From the NCBI GenBank assembly GCA_915275065.1, contig CAJZGD010000025.1, positions 1-15,745 of the forward strand: a DNA stretch of 15,745 nucleotides. The letters are read 5' to 3'. The position numbers and the translations under genes are program-made. Positions within the stretch are counted from its first letter, which is position 1, and every line of letters starts with the position of its first letter. This DNA is from an uncultured Corynebacterium sp. (GTDB lineage Bacteria; Actinomycetota; Actinomycetes; Mycobacteriales; Mycobacteriaceae). The notes under the pieces were generated by a model. That model was not told the DNA's origin and searched no databases. It saw only the letters and a program-made list of their open reading frames with translations. Positions 1 through 6,907 of this stretch are shown here, piece after piece.

Positions 1-827
1 GGCGGTGAGTGCTGCGGTAACCGCCCCTGTTGCTTCGAAAAAATTCGCAAGCCCGAACATGGATGCTTTCGCACCGGTTTCTGCTATGCGGTTTAACAGA
101 ATGAATGTGTTGCTTGGCAGGAGGAAGTTGATACTCAATGCGCCTAGCACTTCACCCCGCAGGATCGCATGTTTGGTGATAACGCGAACGCTTTGGAAGA
201 ATGCGTGTTCCTTTTGTTCGTGTTTGTCGGCTTGGCGGGGTGGGTTCGCCGGGAGCGGAAGCGTGAGGAGAAAGGAGATGATAAAGGAGATGCTGTTTAT
301 TATGAGGCTCAGCGGAAAGGCTTCCGATCCCCCAACCGCGAGTAGTAATGCGCCCAGTCCTGGCCCGGCGGCGCGAGAGGTTTCACTAAAACCCGTGTAA
401 ACGCTGTTGTATCGCTCTAGTCCTTCTGCGGGGACCATCGACGGGATGAGTGCTCGACTGGTCGGTGAATATAAGCTAGCGACTGCTGACGTTACGACGG
501 CAACGACCACCCCGGTGAAAACAACGCTGCTCATCGGCACTAAGAGCAGTACCGCAGCGGCGGCGAGGCAGACCACAGCCGCGGAGACATCGAGTAGAAG
601 AAGCAGGGTTCGTTTGTCGAATTTGTCTAGCCAGGTGGTGGCGGAGATTCCCACGAGAACGATGGTGAAGCCTGCGGTGGCATTTACCCAGCCCACACTG
701 TTATTGCCCCCGGCTTTGTTGACCGCCCACGTCATCACAACGGTGTAGGCGAGAGTGCCGATCCTTGAGAACGTGGTGGCGCCGATCAGCCAGTAGGGCC
801 CAAGTTTCTGTGGTCCGATCGTCATAG
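1..827 (-). CDS. MFS transporter, partial (N-terminal 275 codons)
   Basis: Reading the minus strand from the ATG at 827 gives an open frame to the left edge, so the C-terminal part is missing. The protein has alternating hydrophobic segments (for example around residues 12-33, 45-62, 74-95 and 98-118) and the stretch SPTSRALIPSMVPAEGLERYN, which I recognise from the MFS_3 / macrolide-efflux-like / enterobactin-exporter-like branch of the major facilitator superfamily. It should therefore be a proton-driven exporter in the cytoplasmic membrane; the substrate cannot be read from sequence. A basic, charged cytoplasmic loop (about residues 196-208, rich in K, E, Q and H) matches the central loop between the two six-helix halves. 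No Shine-Dalgarno precedes the ATG; two TACCCT hexamers directly upstream could be a poor -10 for a leaderless start. It follows galE on the same strand after 111 nt. Confidence 0.9.
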
Positions 828-845
828 GGTAAGGGTAGCCTCGCT
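827..845 (-). promoter_or_regulatory. possible DtxR-like iron box over the MFS start
   Basis: The 19 nt that touch the start codon of the MFS gene (plus strand TAGGGTAAGGGTAGCCTCG) match the corynebacterial DtxR consensus as I remember it, TTAGGTTAGGCTAACCTAA, at about 12 of 19 positions. Its position over the -10 region would suit repression. The match is modest, so this is only a suggestion. Confidence 0.2.
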
Positions 846-938
846 GCGGAGTGTGGAGTGGCTTGCTTGCCGGCCCATCCCGTTGAACGGCGCCTGTTGT
901 GCCATCACCATAAAACCCAAGCCGGGCCGGTGATTGAG
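828..938. other. 111-nt spacer between galE and the MFS gene
   Basis: Read on the minus strand this spacer holds a weak dyad ATCACC...GGTGAT (901-932) just after the galE stop, with a small inner CCC/GGG pairing followed by TTTT. It could slow or end galE transcription, but the stem is short and the loop long. Nothing else was recognised. Confidence 0.25.
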
Positions 939-1970
939 TTAACGGTCTTTTGCCGTTGTGTTGGCTTGTTCGCGGGCGAGTATGGATGGGAGTTTTTCTG
1001 CCCATTTGAGTGAGTCTTTCACCCCGTCGGCGATGCTTAGCTCGGCCCGCCAGCCGAGGAGCCGTTCGGCCTTGGCGGTCAGGGTCGCGCAACCTGCGAC
1101 GTCGCCGAGCCGTGGGGGTGCGGTTTGTACGTCGAGTGGTTTACCGGTGGCGTCCTTGAACGCGTCGACAAGCTCGAACACTGTTGTGCCCGTTCCGGTT
1201 CCAAGATTGATGATGTCGAAGCCATCGATTGCGGAGCTTGCGATGACCTTGTCGAAGTTTTGGAGGGCTGCCACATGGGCCCGGGCGAGATCCCAAACAT
1301 GCACGTAGTCGCGGAGCCCGGAGCCGTCCCGGGTGGGCCAATCAATACCTGTGACGGTGAATACCCCTTGGTTTTGGTATGCTTCGATCATTTTGCCGAG
1401 GGCGTGTGTTGGCTTGGGGTCTTGGAGGCCGCTGCGCATGGCCGGGTCTGCGCCGATGGGGTTGAAGTAGCGTAGCGCGATCACGTTCATGTCACCGGTG
1501 GCTGCGAAGTCACGCAGGATACGCTCTAGCATCCATTTCGATGCTGAATAAGGGCTTTGCGGGGCGATTGTTGCGGACTCGTCGACCATGTAGTCATCGC
1601 CGGCTTCGTACATGGATGCGGTTGAGCTGAGGATGAACCTGCGCACGCCGAGAGCCGAGAGCTCGCGCAGCAGCGTAATAGACTTCGCGACGTTGTTTTC
1701 GTAGTAGGCCAGTGGTGCGGATACGGATTCCGGGACCACGATTTTTGCTGCGCAGTGGATGACGGCAGCAATATCGGGGTGTTCGGACAGGATGCGGCGG
1801 ATGAGGGTGGTGTCCGCAATGTCGCCCTCATAGTTCGCATACGGCCGCGCGAATTCCCGGAGCCCTTTGCTGTAGTCGTCCAGGATGACGGGTGTGATGC
1901 CATTGTCTGTGCAGCATGCCGCGATGGTAGAGCCGATGTAGCCTGCGCCGCCGGTGATGAGAACCTTCAT
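939..1970 (-). CDS. galE: UDP-glucose 4-epimerase
   Basis: GalE interconverts UDP-glucose and UDP-galactose in the Leloir pathway and supplies UDP-galactose for cell-envelope galactan and glycoconjugates; it acts in the cytoplasm with tightly bound NAD. The 343-residue protein has the usual family length. The N-terminal Rossmann motif GGAGYIGS (residues 7-14) binds NAD, the serine/threonine cluster at 115-117 supplies the catalytic hydroxyl, and YSASK (Tyr141, Lys145) is the extended-SDR catalytic pair. RYFNP at about 167-171 and a C-terminal sugar-nucleotide domain complete the fold. The ATG at 1970 is supported by an AGAAGGAAAG ribosome-binding site about six nt upstream, and a sigma-A-like promoter lies at 2022-2051. 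No other gal gene is adjacent, so co-transcription with Leloir genes is not indicated. A related 4-epimerase with a different nucleotide sugar is possible. Confidence 0.92.
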   Translation of the reverse strand: MKVLITGGAGYIGSTIAACCTDNGITPVILDDYSKGLREFARPYANYEGDIADTTLIRRILSEHPDIAAVIHCAAKIVVPESVSAPLAYYENNVAKSITLLRELSALGVRRFILSSTASMYEAGDDYMVDESATIAPQSPYSASKWMLERILRDFAATGDMNVIALRYFNPIGADPAMRSGLQDPKPTHALGKMIEAYQNQGVFTVTGIDWPTRDGSGLRDYVHVWDLARAHVAALQNFDKVIASSAIDGFDIINLGTGTGTTVFELVDAFKDATGKPLDVQTAPPRLGDVAGCATLTAKAERLLGWRAELSIADGVKDSLKWAEKLPSILAREQANTTAKDR

Positions 1971-2021
1971 GAGCTTTCCTTCTGTCGAATGGCCGCCATC
2001 GTCAGGCGCACCCCAGCAAAG

Positions 2022-2051
2022 AGTCTAGACGACGCTAGTCGGTGCGGACAA
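2022..2051 (-). promoter_or_regulatory. predicted galE promoter
   Basis: On the minus strand TTGTCC (2051-2046) is followed after 18 nt by TAGACT (2027-2022). Both resemble the -35 and -10 consensus, and the pair lies about 52 nt upstream of the galE start, leaving a short leader that contains the AGAAGGAAAG ribosome-binding site. The site is read by eye only. Confidence 0.5.
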
Positions 2052-2122
2052 CGATGTGGCATTGCACACTTAAGGCACGTCCGGCTTACTGGACGCTCTT
2101 GACACGCAGGCTTCGTTACCCG

Positions 2123-2536
2123 TCAGCTCTCATTGCCGGTGGCGCGTTGGATGAGATCCGCCGGGCCGGTCTGCCACACCGGGGTCATGGTCATGGCGGT
2201 GATCCGCCACCCGGCGTCGTCAAGCAACCGAAACTCATAATCGCCGCCCAGCGTCCAAGTTTCGCCAGCATACTGGTGCGTCGCAATAAACGACGCGGTC
2301 ACGGTCGCCGCATCCCCGCTGGCGGTGACCAGGTGATTGCCCACCAAATGCTGGTGCGCGTCCAACGCCGTAAACAGGGGCCGCCACATGGACACAATAT
2401 CGGTGGGCGTGAGCGTTGCCGGCTCGCCATAATCAAGCAGCACCTCCTCGCTGAAAAACTTGGGGAGCGCGTCCCAATCGTGGTGGTCGACAGCCCAAAA
2501 CAGGCGGGTGATGACGTTAATAATGTCGTTACTCAT
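2123..2536 (-). CDS. SnoaL-like / NTF2-fold protein
   Basis: This 137-residue protein fits the SnoaL_4-type NTF2-like fold: an N-terminal helix (about residues 3-15, IINVITRLFWAVD), the D-WDALPKFFSEEVLLDYG turn into the cone-shaped barrel, a middle helix near HQHLVGNH, and C-terminal strands ending in GWRITAMTM. Members are small ligand-binding proteins or cofactor-free isomerases, dehydratases and hydroxylase partners; no specific reaction can be assigned. The gene starts 12 nt after the stop of the upstream alpha/beta hydrolase on the same strand, so the two are very probably co-transcribed and may handle the same small molecule. It is followed by a 152-nt spacer and galE. Confidence 0.8.
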   Translation of the reverse strand: MSNDIINVITRLFWAVDHHDWDALPKFFSEEVLLDYGEPATLTPTDIVSMWRPLFTALDAHQHLVGNHLVTASGDAATVTASFIATHQYAGETWTLGGDYEFRLLDDAGWRITAMTMTPVWQTGPADLIQRATGNES

Positions 2537-2548
2537 GGGGTTTCGCTC

Positions 2549-3436
2549 CTATAGTGTGCGCCGGAAGTGCTCAACAACCGCGGCAATCGCCGGGTCGACC
2601 TGTGCCGGTTGATCGTAAAAGTCCAATTGGGTTCCCGGCAGCCAGTCAAGATGTTTCGGGCCGGGGAGCGCATCGAAAAATAATTGCGCACCATCAGGTA
2701 CCGCGCCGTCGTGGGAATGAACCATGTGCACCGGGACGGTGACCTTCGGGGCGGAGTCGATGGGGTTGAACGTCAGCCACGGCTCCCACGACATGACGGC
2801 GATTTGCCTATCCCATTCGGGAATATCCCCCCGCTGCGAATCTAAATAATAATCAAACGGTCCGAACATAGCTGCGGATTCGTCGGTGGTGGAAATGGCT
2901 GGAATGTAGCTCACCTCCCCGGTTTCCGCATAGCGGGCCGCCGCAGCACGCGACATGTCAATGCGGCCTAAGACGCCGGCCTCACCACCATAATATGGGG
3001 CAACAAGCTCCCGGTTGTGCAACCAAGGCGCCACCAGGGCGAGGGAACAAACCCGCTGATCATCGGCGGCATTCACCGCCTGGTAGCCGGCGGAGGCGCA
3101 AATCCCCAACGCCCCAATCCGGGTATAACCTTGGGAAGCTGCGAACGAGACTGCGGCGTGAATGTCTTCGACCTTCCGCGCGGGATTCTCCCAACACCGA
3201 GGGTTGCCCTCGCTCTGTCCGAAACCCCGGAAATCGAACACCAGTGTGGTCAGCCCTGCCGCGGCTAGTCGACGCGCATAAAAGTCGGCCTGCTGCTCCT
3301 TCACGGTAGTCCATGACCCGGTGACAATGACGATTGTGGTAGCGCTCTCGGTATCCTGGCCCTGCGGCTGGTGCAGATCACCAACTAGAACATCAGATCC
3401 ACTAGGAAACCGAACACGGGTGGTAGTAAAAATCAT
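2549..3436 (-). CDS. alpha/beta hydrolase, DLH/YcjY-like
   Basis: The 295-residue protein is a single-domain alpha/beta hydrolase. The oxyanion-side strand VIVTGSWTTVKEQQADFYARRLA leads into FDFRGFGQSEG (residues 67-77), and the nucleophile elbow is GICASAG (111-117), with Ser115 the likely nucleophile. Asp243 in SHDGAVP is a plausible acid. In relatives I know, the catalytic histidine stands in a THxDxYD motif near the C-terminus; here that site reads TQLDFYD, with Gln at 270, so the triad appears incomplete unless another His (for example His262 in PKHLD) substitutes. A cytoplasmic esterase or amidase role is the family expectation; substrate unknown. The ATG at 3436 follows a GGGGG tract. 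The gene lies 45 nt after a LysR-type regulator and 12 nt before a SnoaL-like gene, all on the minus strand. Confidence 0.85.
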   Translation of the reverse strand: MIFTTTRVRFPSGSDVLVGDLHQPQGQDTESATTIVIVTGSWTTVKEQQADFYARRLAAAGLTTLVFDFRGFGQSEGNPRCWENPARKVEDIHAAVSFAASQGYTRIGALGICASAGYQAVNAADDQRVCSLALVAPWLHNRELVAPYYGGEAGVLGRIDMSRAAAARYAETGEVSYIPAISTTDESAAMFGPFDYYLDSQRGDIPEWDRQIAVMSWEPWLTFNPIDSAPKVTVPVHMVHSHDGAVPDGAQLFFDALPGPKHLDWLPGTQLDFYDQPAQVDPAIAAVVEHFRRTL

Positions 3437-3481
3437 GCCCCCAGCCTAAAACAGCTGGTAGGTGGTGTCTAATACTTTTTG

Positions 3482-4381
3482 CTATAGCGAAAAAGCATCA
3501 CCGGATGCGTCACCCATGATCCGGGCCGCGTGGGCAATGATGCTGCGGTCATCCGCCGCCCGCCACAGAAACGCCAGCCGGGCCGGCGGCAAATCCACCA
3601 CCGGCAGGAAACACAATCCCTCCCGGCCATACAGCTGGGCATTCCCCGCCGCCAACAACACTGACCCGCGGCCGGCGGCGACATTCTCCAGGGCGGCATC
3701 TGCGGTCGTCGACAAGCAAGAAACGGTGGCCGGGCAGGTATCGTCGCGGGCGTGCTCCGCCAACCAAAACGAACGCAGCACACCAGCCTCGGCGGGCAAG
3801 GCTACCAGGGCTTCCTGCGCAATATCCGCAAACGTCACTTCAGGGCGCGCGGCCAGTCGGTGGTCGCTGCTCACCGCAAGCATGATCGGCTCTTCCGCCA
3901 CCACCACATGGTCGCACTGCGGGTCTGTGGTCGCCCCCAACCAGGCGAAACCCGCATCGCACTCTTTCGTGCCCACCCCAGCCAGCGGGTCCGACCACGG
4001 AATATTCCGGGCCTCCAGCTGCCACCCCACCTCCCGCAGCCCGGCGGCCAACCGGCTGGTCAAACCTCGACCAACACCGGTCTGTAACCCCACAATCAGC
4101 GTCGACGCATGCAACTTGCCCAGCCGGGCCAACTCGGCACCGGTTTCGTCCCACTCCGCCAGCAGCATGCGGGCCCGCCCAAGCAAATACTCCCCCGCGG
4201 GAGTCAGCCGCACCACCCGATGGTCGCGCTCCAATAATCGCGCCTGCACCATGGTCTCTAGCCGGGCAATCTGCCGCGACAACACCGGCTGACTGACGAA
4301 TAAACGTTCGGCCGCCTTGCGGAAATGAAGCTCCTCGGCCACCGCAATAAAATAGCGAAGATCCCGCACGTGAACATCCAT
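3482..4381 (-). CDS. LysR-type transcriptional regulator
   Basis: The N-terminal 60 residues form a classic LysR winged helix-turn-helix: DLRYFIAVAEELHFRKAAERL, then SQPVLSRQIARLE as the recognition helix and RLLERDHRVVRLTPAGE. The rest is a periplasmic-binding-protein-like effector domain. I place the start at the ATG at 4381 (299 residues) rather than at 4411, because the shorter form begins directly with the conserved helix and its ATG is seven nt downstream of a TATACT box, as expected of a leaderless mRNA. Unusually for LysR proteins, the regulator points the same way as its probable targets: the alpha/beta hydrolase and SnoaL genes lie immediately downstream. It may activate that small catabolic or detoxifying cassette in response to its ligand, which is an inference from context. 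Confidence 0.9.
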   Translation of the reverse strand: MDVHVRDLRYFIAVAEELHFRKAAERLFVSQPVLSRQIARLETMVQARLLERDHRVVRLTPAGEYLLGRARMLLAEWDETGAELARLGKLHASTLIVGLQTGVGRGLTSRLAAGLREVGWQLEARNIPWSDPLAGVGTKECDAGFAWLGATTDPQCDHVVVAEEPIMLAVSSDHRLAARPEVTFADIAQEALVALPAEAGVLRSFWLAEHARDDTCPATVSCLSTTADAALENVAAGRGSVLLAAGNAQLYGREGLCFLPVVDLPPARLAFLWRAADDRSIIAHAARIMGDASGDAFSL

Positions 4382-4388
4382 AACGACC

Positions 4389-4394
4389 AGTATA
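4389..4394 (-). promoter_or_regulatory. -10 element for leaderless lysR-family gene
   Basis: TATACT on the minus strand ends seven nt before the ATG at 4381. No Shine-Dalgarno lies upstream of that ATG, so transcription probably begins at the A of the start codon. A convincing -35 was not found. Confidence 0.5.
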
Positions 4395-4438
4395 GGGCCA
4401 GGATGGTTCACGGTGCGGGAAACCGAAAATAGTCGAAT

Positions 4439-5080
4439 CTACTTGCGAACAAACACGCTCTTGGTCTTGGACAGCAATGCGTCCCGACGCTCTTTCGAGG
4501 AAATTGCGTGGATGACGATGGGGGCCACGGAAATCGCAATGATGATGACCGAAATGATCTCGATGCTAAAGCCCATTTCGTGAAGCTTTTGGCCGATATA
4601 GTAGCCAGCGTAGGTGAACAGAGTGGTCCACAAGAACCCGCCCAGCAGGTTATAGATAAAGAATGTGTGGTAGTGCATCTTGGAAACCCCGGCAATAATC
4701 GGGGTGAAAGTACGCACAATAGGAACAAACCGGGCGAGCACGATGGCCTTGGAGCCGTGCTTTTCGAAGAACGCTTCCGTCTGAATGAGATATTTCTGCT
4801 TAAACAGTTTCGAATTCGGGCGTTCGAACAGTTTCCTACCCACGCGGGCGCCGAAGCTGTAGCCCACGTTATCGCCCAGAACCGCGGCAATAAACAGGAA
4901 TAGCGCCAGAAGATGAATATTGAGGGCAAAAGTACCCTGTTGCGTTAAGAATCCTGAGAGAAACAGGAGGCTATCACCAGGCAGGAAGAATCCGATGAGT
5001 AGCCCGGATTCGGCAAAGATTACAGCAATCACGGCGAATATCCCCAGGTGGACGATATATTGCGCCAAGGCTTCCATCAT
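4439..5080 (-). CDS. DedA-family membrane protein
   Basis: The 213-residue protein has the DedA (VTT/SNARE-associated) signatures: FAESGLLIGFFLPGDSLL (acidic Glu24 and Asp36 in re-entrant loops), GDNVGYSFGARVG, and ARFVPIVRTFTPIIAG with Arg117 and Arg123. Hydrophobic segments around residues 8-32, 53-70, 112-131, 138-158 and 174-192 place it in the cytoplasmic membrane. DedA proteins are proton-coupled lipid transporters or flippases; some recycle undecaprenyl phosphate or phospholipids and support envelope integrity, which I infer here from family knowledge. Start: two ATGs are adjacent (5080 and 5077); an AAGGAA ribosome-binding site lies about nine nt before the first. The C-terminus is basic (KTKSVFVRK). 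It is probably transcribed alone, and it stops 58 nt before the lysR start. Confidence 0.92.
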   Translation of the reverse strand: MMEALAQYIVHLGIFAVIAVIFAESGLLIGFFLPGDSLLFLSGFLTQQGTFALNIHLLALFLFIAAVLGDNVGYSFGARVGRKLFERPNSKLFKQKYLIQTEAFFEKHGSKAIVLARFVPIVRTFTPIIAGVSKMHYHTFFIYNLLGGFLWTTLFTYAGYYIGQKLHEMGFSIEIISVIIIAISVAPIVIHAISSKERRDALLSKTKSVFVRK

Positions 5081-5170
5081 GTTTGTGTTCCTTATATAGA
5101 AAGTAGATTCTGTAGCATCGGTTGCTAGTCTTGTAGAGTGTACCTAACTTCCTCCTAGGTGGCACTTATC

Positions 5171-5199
5171 CCCCCTGGTAGTAGTGAGGCACCAGGGGG
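5171..5199. repeat. 9-bp perfect hairpin upstream of dedA
   Basis: CCCCCTGGT pairs with ACCAGGGGG around an 11-nt loop. Neither strand has a T-run after the stem, so it is not a standard rho-independent terminator. It may end readthrough from mpg toward dedA or act as a protein site. Confidence 0.45.
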
Positions 5200-5250
5200 C
5201 TGCCAGAGGGCCACAACATGGTCAGCATACTTCCTACTTTTTGGGTGTTT

Positions 5251-5264
5251 GTGCTGCGCAGCAC
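5251..5264. repeat. perfect 14-nt palindrome GTGCTGCGCAGCAC
   Basis: The sequence equals its own reverse complement over 14 nt with no spacer, as expected of a dimeric regulator operator. It lies 171 nt upstream of the dedA start. No regulator is identified. Confidence 0.35.
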
Positions 5265-5429
5265 TGATATTCGTCGAAATGCCCAAGAGGACTCATCCTT
5301 GCCGCCCCATGGGGTGATCGGAGGGTACCGCTGCCACGACCATCATGGGGCACCTTTGGCACATCGTTGTCACGCCTGATTGCTCATTCGAATGAAAAAC
5401 TGCATATTTTGCGGGTCTATCACGGCAGA

Positions 5430-5520
5430 CATGTTGTGCCGGCATGTTGTGCGGCCCGGACCCCTAGGGCCCGGAACCTCAGGCCTAGAACCTCAAGCCA
5501 GGAACCCCAGGTCAGGAATC
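5430..5520. repeat. degenerate 13-14-nt tandem repeats beside mpg
   Basis: CATGTTGTGC occurs at 5430 and again 13 nt later at 5443. It is followed by four to five units of about 14 nt that share GGAACCTCA-like cores (GGACCCCTA at 5458, GGAACCTCA at 5473, AGAACCTCA at 5487, GGAACCCCA at 5501, GGAATCA at 5515). The array runs directly into the mpg stop codon at 5519-5521, suggesting slipped-strand expansion at the gene end. Confidence 0.5.
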
Positions 5521-6091
5521 ATGCCGTTAAGCTGGGCGGATACCCCTTGCGGGCGGAAACCGTGGGATGGTTGGGAATCCAAAACCGCAATGGGGCATCA
5601 GCATTCTTACTGATGCCGATTCTAGGGCCAACCACAATTTCTGGCTGGGCCACCCGATTAATAAACCCCAGGCGGGCACTGAAAATACTGACCCCATTCA
5701 GACCCAAATCCACCCCCAGGGCCGCCCCGAAATTCCCGGGGCCCTGCGCCAACCGGTACAACGGTAGCAGGCCGCGCCGGTCCAATGCTCGGGGAATACC
5801 ATGGATGACCTCGCCGCCCCGCAACAAACACCCCTGACCATTCCCCTCCGGGGCGCACACAATATTGCAGGCCAAATGAATACCATAGGATCGGTACACA
5901 TACAGCCGCCCGGGCGGGCCGAACATGGCTCTATTCTGCTTCGTCATGCCCCGGTAGGTGTGGGCGGCCGGGTCGGTGGCACCCAGGTAGGCCTCCACCT
6001 CGGTGATCCGTATTGTCACATCGCCATGGCTGAGTGCTGTTCCTAATAGTTGGGGTGCAACAATATCGGCCGGCTGCGTGAAATCAATCAT
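5519..6091 (-). CDS. mpg: DNA-3-methyladenine glycosylase (AAG/MPG family)
   Basis: The enzyme flips out alkylated purines such as 3-methyladenine, and hypoxanthine, and cleaves the glycosidic bond to start base excision repair. The 190-residue protein matches the compact bacterial AAG family: APQLLGTAL at the N-terminus; RITEVEAYLGATDPAAHTYRG, where the family's catalytic Glu and water-binding residues lie; NRAMFGPPGRLYVYRSYGIHLACN, which carries the intercalating-loop Tyr; then LLRGGEVI, GPGNFGAALG and a C-terminal strand set. A GTG (6094) and an ATG (6091) are in frame. AAGG overlaps the GTG, too close to serve either start, while TAAAGT six nt before the GTG could drive a leaderless transcript, so either start is possible. 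The gene is probably monocistronic and divergent from the nitroreductase unit. Confidence 0.93.
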   Translation of the reverse strand: MIDFTQPADIVAPQLLGTALSHGDVTIRITEVEAYLGATDPAAHTYRGMTKQNRAMFGPPGRLYVYRSYGIHLACNIVCAPEGNGQGCLLRGGEVIHGIPRALDRRGLLPLYRLAQGPGNFGAALGVDLGLNGVSIFSARLGFINRVAQPEIVVGPRIGISKNADAPLRFWIPNHPTVSARKGYPPSLTA

Positions 6092-6100
6092 CACCTTATT

Positions 6101-6106
6101 ACTTTA
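6101..6106 (-). promoter_or_regulatory. possible -10 element of mpg
   Basis: TAAAGT on the minus strand lies six nt before the alternative GTG start and nine before the ATG. It would give a leaderless or nearly leaderless mRNA. No good -35 is visible. Confidence 0.35.
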
Positions 6107-6209
6107 GGCAAGATTACTGCGGGCGAAAACCAGCGGTGGACGCTATCATCCACCATCATTGGGAATAAAAAGCGTAAAGTTTGGCGTTAGGGGTGATGTA
6201 AGGGCCCCG

Positions 6210-6260
6210 GCCGGCAGGCCATACGCTTCCGTGACATGTGTATGGCGGCCACCTGCCGGC
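6210..6260 (+). promoter_or_regulatory. two-tier hairpin in the nitroreductase upstream region
   Basis: GCCGGCAGG (6210-6218) pairs perfectly with CCTGCCGGC (6252-6260), and directly inside it CCATAC (6219-6224) pairs with GTATGG (6240-6245), leaving a 6-nt one-sided bulge and a 15-nt apical loop. No T-run follows on either strand, so it is not an ordinary terminator. It ends 53 nt before the nitroreductase start and could be a leader RNA structure or an operator. It does not resemble any riboswitch I know, including the FMN element. Confidence 0.5.
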
Positions 6261-6313
6261 AACCACAGCCCAGAACAGTAAGACCTTCTATATCTTCAAG
6301 GAAGTGCACATAT

Positions 6314-6892
6314 ATGACACTTAATGTGAGCGATGCCATTAAAAACCGACGGGCCACCCGGAAATACACCGACCAGGAGGTTACCGATGAGGTGCTGGAT
6401 CGGGTGGTGAATCTTGCGTTGGAAGCCCCCACCGCGTTTAATGCGCAGCGCGCTGACCTGGTGGTAGTGCGGGATCAGGCGGTCAAGGATGCCATTTTCG
6501 CTGCCTCCGGCCAGTCGCAACACCGGGACGCCCCAGTGGTATTGGTCACCATCGCCCGCACCGGTAAACCCACCGACCTGACTGAGATCCTGGGCCCCGA
6601 CCGGGCCGGCTATGTCGAAAAGTTTTTCGGTGGTTTAGATGCCGCCCAACTGCGGGAGACCGCGCTGAAAGACGCCATGCTGGTGTCCGGGTTTGCCCTG
6701 TTGGCGGCGCAGAACGAAGGGCTGGGTACGTCGCCCACCACCGGCTGGGATGAGGCCGGAGTGCTCAAGGCCGTGGGCCTGGAGGGCAGCACCGATCATG
6801 GTGTCGCTATGGTGATTTCGCTTGGGTATCCGGCGGAACACCCAGCTCACCCGGGTCGGCAAGCGAACCGTCGCGTCAACGACACCTACTAA
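6314..6892 (+). CDS. nitroreductase-family FMN oxidoreductase
   Basis: The 192-residue protein belongs to the FMN-dependent NAD(P)H nitroreductase family (NfnB/NfsB fold, homodimer, cytoplasmic). It starts with VSDAIKNRRATRKYTDQEV, in which Arg12-Arg13 and the RKY motif contact the FMN phosphate and flavin ring. LALEAPTAFNAQ is the flavin-binding helix start, and GLGTSPTTGWD and VAMVISLGYPAE are family signatures near the C-terminus. The length suits the short members. I choose the ATG at 6314 rather than an upstream ATG at 6236, because AAGGAAG lies nine nt before it and conserved sequence begins there. Substrates are probably quinones or nitro compounds, not determinable here. The next gene starts 15 nt after the stop, so the two form an operon. 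Confidence 0.9.
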   Translation: MTLNVSDAIKNRRATRKYTDQEVTDEVLDRVVNLALEAPTAFNAQRADLVVVRDQAVKDAIFAASGQSQHRDAPVVLVTIARTGKPTDLTEILGPDRAGYVEKFFGGLDAAQLRETALKDAMLVSGFALLAAQNEGLGTSPTTGWDEAGVLKAVGLEGSTDHGVAMVISLGYPAEHPAHPGRQANRRVNDTY

Positions 6893-6907
6893 TTGCGGGC
6901 GCCGATC

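Larger units (their letters stand above)
5081..5518. other. 438-nt intergenic region with hairpins and short repeats
   Basis: No credible gene was found between the DedA start and the mpg stop; reading frames crossing it lack family signatures and ribosome-binding sites. It contains a 9-bp hairpin (5171-5199), a perfect 14-nt palindrome (5251-5264), a CCCCATGGGG palindrome (5305-5314) and a string of degenerate 13-14-nt repeats (5430-5520). The dedA promoter must lie in its left part, but no clear -35/-10 pair was identified. Confidence 0.5.

Noticed and set aside
5..748. Two plus-strand open frames at the left edge (131 and 113 codons)
   Set aside because: They are antisense to the MFS transporter, whose minus-strand frame is continuous to the edge and shows clear family sequence.
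3462..4292. Plus-strand 276-codon frame
   Set aside because: It is antisense to the LysR gene, low-complexity in Ser/Arg/Ala, and without any family signature.
4974..5165. Minus-strand 63-codon frame upstream of dedA near an AGGAGG sequence
   Set aside because: It has no proper start after the AGGAGG, overlaps the dedA start in another frame and has no family features.
6150..6313. Riboswitch (FMN or cobalamin) ahead of the nitroreductase
   Set aside because: The conserved boxes of those riboswitches are not present; only the hairpin itself is supported.
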